Assembly (NCBI RefSeq): GCF_030818655.1
Contig: NZ_JAUTAN010000001.1
Location: 806,001 to 870,000 of the forward strand
DNA length: 64,000 bases
Direction: 5' to 3'
Origin: Nocardioides zeae
GTDB taxonomy: Bacteria; Actinomycetota; Actinomycetes; Propionibacteriales; Nocardioidaceae
Shown piece after piece: positions 60,063 through 64,000 of the stretch. The notes below the pieces were generated by a model, which saw nothing but the letters and a program-made list of their open reading frames with translations, searched no databases and was not told the origin of the DNA. A program made the translations under genes and the position numbers. How positions within the stretch are numbered: position 1 is the stretch's first letter; each line of letters opens with the position of its first letter.

Positions 60063-61178
60063 TCAGCCGTCACGCCTCCGAAGGGGGCCGGCCACGAGCG
60101 CCCGCACAGCGCGATCGAGGTGCGCGCGGACCGTCTCGACATCGGTGACGGCGCCGGGGTCGAGATCGACGTACGGCGCGTCGTCGTCGAGGCATGAACA
60201 CACGATGTCCGGACCCGCTTCGACATCGTCGTCACCGAAGCAGGCGGCACAGCTCGGGTCGCACGAGCAGTCGTCGAGCTCGAGGTCGATCCGGAGCGCT
60301 CCTCCGTCGTGCACGTCCACCGTGGCCCGTTCGTCCCCGCGTGCCAGCTCGAAGCGGTACCAGTCGGTCCGGTCGAGCGACGCCGGCAGGTCGTGGACGA
60401 TCGAGATGACTTCATCCTCGTCGGCGAGTGAGTCGTACTGGGCGCCGTCGGCCCACATCCGGTACTGCGCGGCGTCGAGCACGACACCCTGCTCCGCCCA
60501 GCCGGGGAGACGCTGCTCGACCAGGCGCGTGACTGCGGCCAGGTCGAGCAGCACGGGACGGGGGTCTGGAACGCGGTACCTGGCCCATGTCTCGGCCTCG
60601 ACGGCGGACAGTGCGTCGAGGAGGTGAGGGTCGTCGGTGACGAGGTGGAAGCAGTCGTCCCGCGGTCGCGCGAGCCAGCGGTCGGCTGCATCCACGACGG
60701 CTTCGATCGAGTAGTCGGCCAGCCAGGAGGCGTCACTCGACAGGGCATCGAGCAGGGCGTCGTCGTCGGACCGCGCCGACGCGACGAAGAACGTCGCGCG
60801 GAGCTCGGGATCATCGGAAGGGCCCGCCGCGAGGATGGTCAGCCAGTGGTCCAGCGGTCCCAGATCGGCGGGCACCACCGGAACGGGTTCGTCGCCCACG
60901 CTCCACGCGGCGACCACCACGTCGATCGACTGAGCGGGCGCCAGCCTCGCCAGCGCTGCGCGGACGAACTCACGCTCGACGGGTGACCGCGAGCTCCGTG
61001 GGAGGGGACTTCGGAACTCGGGCCAGGCGTGGGCGTGCCCGTGGGACATGCCGTCGACGGCGGGGAACTTCGAGGGATCGATGCCGCCCCACCTCGCCCC
61101 CCAGCGCACCCGGAAGGCCGCGGCCTGCTCCGTCTCATGCGAGGTCAGCAGGCAGTACGAGCCGTCCAGCTCGTCCAC
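60063..61178 (-). CDS. Unknown protein with C-terminal Cys cluster
   Basis: 371 aa, acidic, no signal, not recognised. It has a His-rich N-terminal stretch (GMSHGHAHAWPEF), a long alpha/beta middle with repeated DD/SW-type motifs, and near the end a Cys cluster (Cys304, 306, 310, 313, then 327 and 329, pattern CxCx3CxxC...CxC) that could hold zinc or an iron-sulfur centre. The GTG at 61178 is 7 bases from the end of the first PPOX gene, so they are probably co-transcribed; alternative starts upstream would overlap that gene. Confidence 0.7.
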   Translation of the reverse strand: MDELDGSYCLLTSHETEQAAAFRVRWGARWGGIDPSKFPAVDGMSHGHAHAWPEFRSPLPRSSRSPVEREFVRAALARLAPAQSIDVVVAAWSVGDEPVPVVPADLGPLDHWLTILAAGPSDDPELRATFFVASARSDDDALLDALSSDASWLADYSIEAVVDAADRWLARPRDDCFHLVTDDPHLLDALSAVEAETWARYRVPDPRPVLLDLAAVTRLVEQRLPGWAEQGVVLDAAQYRMWADGAQYDSLADEDEVISIVHDLPASLDRTDWYRFELARGDERATVDVHDGGALRIDLELDDCSCDPSCAACFGDDDVEAGPDIVCSCLDDDAPYVDLDPGAVTDVETVRAHLDRAVRALVAGPLRRRDG

Positions 61179-61185
61179 GCCGCGA

Positions 61186-61590
61186 TCAGCCCCTCGCCCG
61201 CTCCACGTCGAGCAGGATCCCCACCGTGCCGGCACCGCCGCGTCGTAGCCGGCTACCGAGGACGGTCAGCCGCCCGACCACCCCGTACTTGCGCACCACC
61301 GCCCGCGCCACGCGCGCCGAGGCCTCGTCGTCCAGCAGTCGCCCCACCCCGGCGTACGTCGCGCCGTGCGTGCGCTTGCCGCGCACGGCGGAGCCCTGCA
61401 CCTGCACCCGCCCGCTGGCGCGGACCCGCTTGACCTTCCACGAGTCGCGGACCGTCCAGACCGCGGCCGCACCCTCGAACGGCACGATCCAGACGGGGGT
61501 GGGCTTCGGTCGGCCGTCCTTGGTGAAGGTGGTGAGCACGACGTACTTCTCGTCGGCGACCGGGGGAGCGGACGGCTGGGTGGGGGCCAC
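61186..61590 (-). CDS. PPOX-class F420-dependent oxidoreductase (2)
   Basis: 134 aa. YVVLTTFTKDGRPKPTPVWI near the start, AAVWTVRDSWKVKRVRASGR then VQVQGSAVRG, and a C-terminal VGILLDVERA are the TIGR03666-type pattern of F420-binding split barrels. GTG 61590. First gene of the group with the Cys-cluster protein and the other PPOX gene. Confidence 0.87.
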   Translation of the reverse strand: MAPTQPSAPPVADEKYVVLTTFTKDGRPKPTPVWIVPFEGAAAVWTVRDSWKVKRVRASGRVQVQGSAVRGKRTHGATYAGVGRLLDDEASARVARAVVRKYGVVGRLTVLGSRLRRGGAGTVGILLDVERARG

Positions 61591-61763
61591 GGCCCCATGA
61601 TGCCGACCGCGAGGAGCGGACGCGCAAATACCTACTGCGCCAACCAGCGGTTTTCCGCAAGGGATCGACAACTCTCCCGGGACCGCTTGGGGGCCGGGCG
61701 TCCCCCGCGCACGCTGGGGCAAAGGCCGCGTGCCAGTCGCCCACCCGCCGCAAAGGATCTGCC

Positions 61764-62000
61764 GTGCACGACCAGATCAGACCCTCCCACGACGAGACGC
61801 TCCTCCGGCGGTTCGACTACCACCACCTGTCCGAGGGGCCGGAACGGGATCTCGCTGCGTCGTACGCCATGGTGGCCGACCTCATGGCCGAGACCTTGCC
61901 GGTGTCGCCACACGTGACCCGCTGCCTCAGCGCGCTGCTCGACGCCCGGCGCGAGCTCGGTGCCACCACCACGGGACTGGTGGCGCGGCGAGACGGCTAG
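61764..62000 (+). CDS. Small protein resembling the Acb2/Tad1 hairpin family
   Basis: 78 aa, mostly helical. FDYHHLSEGPERDLAASYAM at about 16-35 and the long second helix ending ALLDARRELGATTTGLVARR match by eye the helical hairpin of Acb2/Tad1-type proteins, which in phages bind cyclic oligonucleotide or cADPR signals of CBASS and Thoeris defence. Here it is chromosomal and lies next to the 3' end of rnpB with no phage genes around. The assignment is tentative. GTG 61764 follows AAAGGA. Confidence 0.6.
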   Translation: MHDQIRPSHDETLLRRFDYHHLSEGPERDLAASYAMVADLMAETLPVSPHVTRCLSALLDARRELGATTTGLVARRDG

Positions 62001-62002
62001 GT

Positions 62003-62418
62003 GCGGACGGGCTGGCCTGTAGGCCGGGTTCTGTCCTCGGGCCCGTTGCCGGGCACCGATGTGCGGCCATCCATCTAGGGCCGCCGTTGCCGACGACCTC
62101 GTGCAGTCCACCCGCGTGCTCGGGCGGGCAGCCCTCGAACGCACGCGCGTCCGCCTCCTCGCGGAGGCGGACTTCTCGACCTTGCTCCAGGTGGGGTTTA
62201 CCGAGCCGCTCCGGTCGCCCGGAGCGCTGGTGGTCTCTTGCACCACCGTTTCACCCTTGCCGCCGCCGGCCGGAGCCGGAGGAGGCGGTCTGTTCTCTGT
62301 GGCACTGTCCCGCGGGTCACCCCGGGTGGGCGTTACCCACCACCTCGCCCTGTGGAGCCCGGACCTTCCTCGACGACACCCGAGGGTGTCGCCGCGGCCG
62401 CCCGGCCAGCCCATCCGC
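62003..62418 (-). ncRNA. rnpB: RNase P RNA
   Basis: Class A RNase P RNA, about 416 bases. The P1 stem (GGGCTGGCC with GGCCAGCCC, extended by GCGGAT with GTCCGC) closes the molecule. The 5' core GAGGAAGGTCCGGGCTCCACAGG and the 3' core ACAGAACCCGGC are both present (shown here as pieces). Ends are estimated from P1 pairing. Confidence 0.93.
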
Positions 62419-62490
62419 ACGCAGCAGGATAGGGGAACAACGCCCCTGCGGTGGACGTTGGGGCCGTCAGCCACGACGAGAGGGGACACC

Positions 62491-62952
62491 ATGACCGAGC
62501 ACACCGACTGGACCGAGCAGGTCGAGCAGATCAGCGCGCCGGCGATCGTGTTCCCGGGCCAGGCGCAGGACGCGACGTCCGCCCACCGCGCGGCGTTCGA
62601 CCTCCTCGCCCGCCGGGCCCCGGCGGAGGCGCTCGCGCTCATCGAGCCGGCGCTCGAGCTCGACCCCGAGAACTACGGCCTGCGCAGCCTGCGGGCCTGG
62701 GCGTTCCTCATGCGCGCGCAGCTGCAGCGCGCCGAGTCCGAGCTGCAGGGTCTCGTGGACGAGAACCCGAGCGACGACTGGGCGCGTCACGCGCTCGCGC
62801 GGAGCCTGGAGAGGCAGTCGCGCTTCGAGGACGCGCTCCCGCACGCCCGGCTCTCCGCCGCGATGACGGGCGATCCCGAGCACGAGTCGACGGCGCTCCG
62901 CATCGAGCGGCGCCTCGCCGAGCGGCGCGGCACGTTGGAGGACCTGGTCTGA
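62491..62952 (+). CDS. Tetratricopeptide repeat protein
   Basis: 153 aa. About three TPR helix pairs (FDLLARRAPAEALALIEPAL, AFLMRAQLQRAESELQGLV, ALARSLERQSRFEDALPHAR). No signal peptide and no other domain, so likely a scaffold for protein contacts. ATG 62491 follows GAGGGGA; a longer frame would run through rnpB. Partner unknown. Confidence 0.85.
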   Translation: MTEHTDWTEQVEQISAPAIVFPGQAQDATSAHRAAFDLLARRAPAEALALIEPALELDPENYGLRSLRAWAFLMRAQLQRAESELQGLVDENPSDDWARHALARSLERQSRFEDALPHARLSAAMTGDPEHESTALRIERRLAERRGTLEDLV

Positions 62953-62958
62953 GCCGAC

Positions 62959-62993
62959 GGGGTACGGCGCGGGTTCGCCCCGCGCCGTACCCC
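62959..62993. terminator. Terminator between TPR gene and transglutaminase
   Basis: Perfect 15-bp stem, 62959-62973 with 62979-62993, 5-base loop; both genes converge on it. Confidence 0.9.
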
Positions 62994-63001
62994 CGCCGTC
63001 G

Positions 63002-63847
63002 TCACGCCAGCCGCGTGACCTCGACCTCGACGAACATGCGCGACGTGCGCGCCCCGGCGAAGATGCCGCTCAGGGGTCGCACGTCGCCGTAGTCCCGCCC
63101 CGCCGCGATGACGACGTGCCGGTCGCTGATCGCCTGGGCGTTGGTGAGGTCGAAGGCGTGCCAGCCCTCGTCCCACCACTCGATCCACGCGTGGGACTCG
63201 CCGGCGACAGTGACCCCGACCTCGGGCTCCGCCGAGGGGTGGAGGTAGCCGGAGACGTAGCGCGCGGGGATCCCCAGGTGGCGGAGGCCGCCGATGGCGA
63301 GGTGGGCCATGTCCTGGCAGACCCCGCCCCGCTGCTCCCAGGCCTCGGCGGCGCGGCTCGTCACCTCGGTGGCGCCCCGGATGTACTCGACCTCCGCGTG
63401 CACCAGCGCGCACACCGCCCGGGCGGCGTCGCCGGGGGTGGCGGCCTCCGCGCGGATGGCGTCCACCCGGGTGACGAGGTCCTCCGGCGGCGCCACGAGG
63501 TCGGGGAGCATGAGGAACTCGGTGTGCACGTCGGCGACGCCGGGCTCCGTCAGGTCCTCCCACGCCAGCGTCGGGGGCGGCAGCGGCGCCCGGTTCGTGT
63601 GGACCGTCGCCTGGGCCTGCACGGTGAGGGCGTCGTGCGGGTCGAGCACCTCGAAGGACGTGACCTGCGTGCCCCAGTAGTCGCGGTAGGTGTGCGTCCA
63701 CGGCGTCGGCGTGATGTCGAGACGGGTGTGGGCCACGATCTGCTCGGGGGAGGTCTGCGGCGTCAGCCGGGCCTCGTTGTAGGAGGTCACCGCCTTGCCG
63801 TCGTACTCGTAGCCGGTCGTGTGGATGATGCGCAGCTGCATGCTCAC
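63002..63847 (-). CDS. Transglutaminase-like cysteine peptidase
   Basis: 281 aa. An N-terminal beta domain (LRIIHTTGYEYDG...) is followed by a transglutaminase core with the catalytic Cys in GGVCQDMAHL, His in ESHAWIEWW and Asp in FDLTN. Proteins of this kind are found with alpha-E and circularly permuted ATP-grasp proteins in a peptide-ligating system of unknown product. GTG 63847 overlaps the upstream stop (GTGA) and has GGAGG 6 bases ahead; ATG 63841 is also possible. Confidence 0.92.
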   Translation of the reverse strand: MSMQLRIIHTTGYEYDGKAVTSYNEARLTPQTSPEQIVAHTRLDITPTPWTHTYRDYWGTQVTSFEVLDPHDALTVQAQATVHTNRAPLPPPTLAWEDLTEPGVADVHTEFLMLPDLVAPPEDLVTRVDAIRAEAATPGDAARAVCALVHAEVEYIRGATEVTSRAAEAWEQRGGVCQDMAHLAIGGLRHLGIPARYVSGYLHPSAEPEVGVTVAGESHAWIEWWDEGWHAFDLTNAQAISDRHVVIAAGRDYGDVRPLSGIFAGARTSRMFVEVEVTRLA

Positions 63848-64000
63848 AGGGCACCTCCGTGCCACTCGGTCGCCTCGGAGCCGGCGAAGTAACGACGGGT
63901 GACGGCGTCGGTGGCGGCCGCGCAGGTGTACTGCAGCCGCTCCATCTCCGCCGGCAGGTTGGCGACGACGTCGGACAGCGACCGGTACTCCAGGTCCGCC
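63844..64000 (-). CDS. Alpha-E domain protein, C-terminal end (partial)
   Basis: 51 codons before the TGA are in the window (from LEYRSLSDVV to WHGGAL), all helical, with MERLQYTCAAATDAV typical of the alpha-E (DUF403) C-terminus. The rest lies beyond the right edge. It is coupled to the transglutaminase by a GTGA overlap, as in the usual ATP-grasp / alpha-E / transglutaminase operon. Confidence 0.75.
   Translation of the reverse strand, partial: ADLEYRSLSDVVANLPAEMERLQYTCAAATDAVTRRYFAGSEATEWHGGAL

Noticed and set aside
62059..62490. Longer N-terminus of the TPR protein
   Set aside because: The frame runs antisense through RNase P RNA; ATG 62491 has its own ribosome site.

Overview
The window is very GC-rich (roughly three quarters G+C by eye), with GTG starts common and many ATGA or GTGA gene overlaps. 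It looks like the chromosome of a high-GC Gram-positive actinobacterium. A nocardioform such as Nocardioides or a relative is my best guess, but no rRNA is present to confirm it. Supporting signs are the families DUF3145, DUF3052 and DUF3072, a PucR-type regulator beside fabD-fabH-acpP-fabF, an IdeR/DmdR iron box, a Zur-type box, a mycobacterial-type SOS box and F420-type PPOX proteins.

Layout. Positions 1-140 hold the N-terminus of a lipoprotein with a Zur-like site. 299-8880: glycyl-tRNA synthetase, a lipoprotein flanked by inverted tandem repeats, a dihydrouridine synthase, an SH3/peptidase-like wall protein, dGTPase and DNA primase. 8900-10423: a REP-like palindrome, tRNA-Asn, a double GNAT protein and a CAT-anticodon tRNA. 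10521-14065: a DUF3072 protein and a large hybrid sensor kinase. 14153-20745: a desABCD-type hydroxamate siderophore operon under an iron box, with a membrane acyltransferase at its end. 20982-28348: DUF3145, then accD, fabF, acpP, fabH, fabD and a FasR-like regulator. 28440-31442: an alpha/beta hydrolase, an IS30-family element inserted in the middle of a second REP-like palindrome, and the stump of a dynamin-like GTPase. 31442-37307: aceE, DUF3052, an acyl-CoA synthetase and an AhpE-type peroxiredoxin. 37522-40825: tRNA-Val, then a two-component system flanked by two proteins with aspartate-rich tails, each preceded by the same palindrome. 40936-47231: a second acyl-CoA ligase, the Nif3 / zinc-ribbon / RNase H-phosphatase operon, YaaA and two small proteins. 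47257-49654: a NarL-type two-component operon. 49758-57945: trpF, a methyltransferase, a BTAD regulator, Mn-catalase with a 10-TM metal exporter, hemerythrin, an MBL hydrolase, a FetB-like permease and nitronate monooxygenase. 58035-62000: an SOS-box HNH/DUF222 gene, two PPOX proteins around a Cys-cluster protein, and an Acb2/Tad1-like small protein. 62003-64000: RNase P RNA, a TPR protein, a transglutaminase and the end of an alpha-E protein.

Most of the window is conserved core genome. The parts that most deserve follow-up are the Asp-tail two-component locus with its twin operators, the IS30 insertion in a palindromic repeat family, the FabD with a lipoyl-like tail, the perfect SOS box, the PPOX / Cys-cluster operon and the Acb2/Tad1-like protein beside rnpB. 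Start codons were chosen from Shine-Dalgarno spacing, overlaps and family N-termini. Family names come from motif recognition alone, without any database search.
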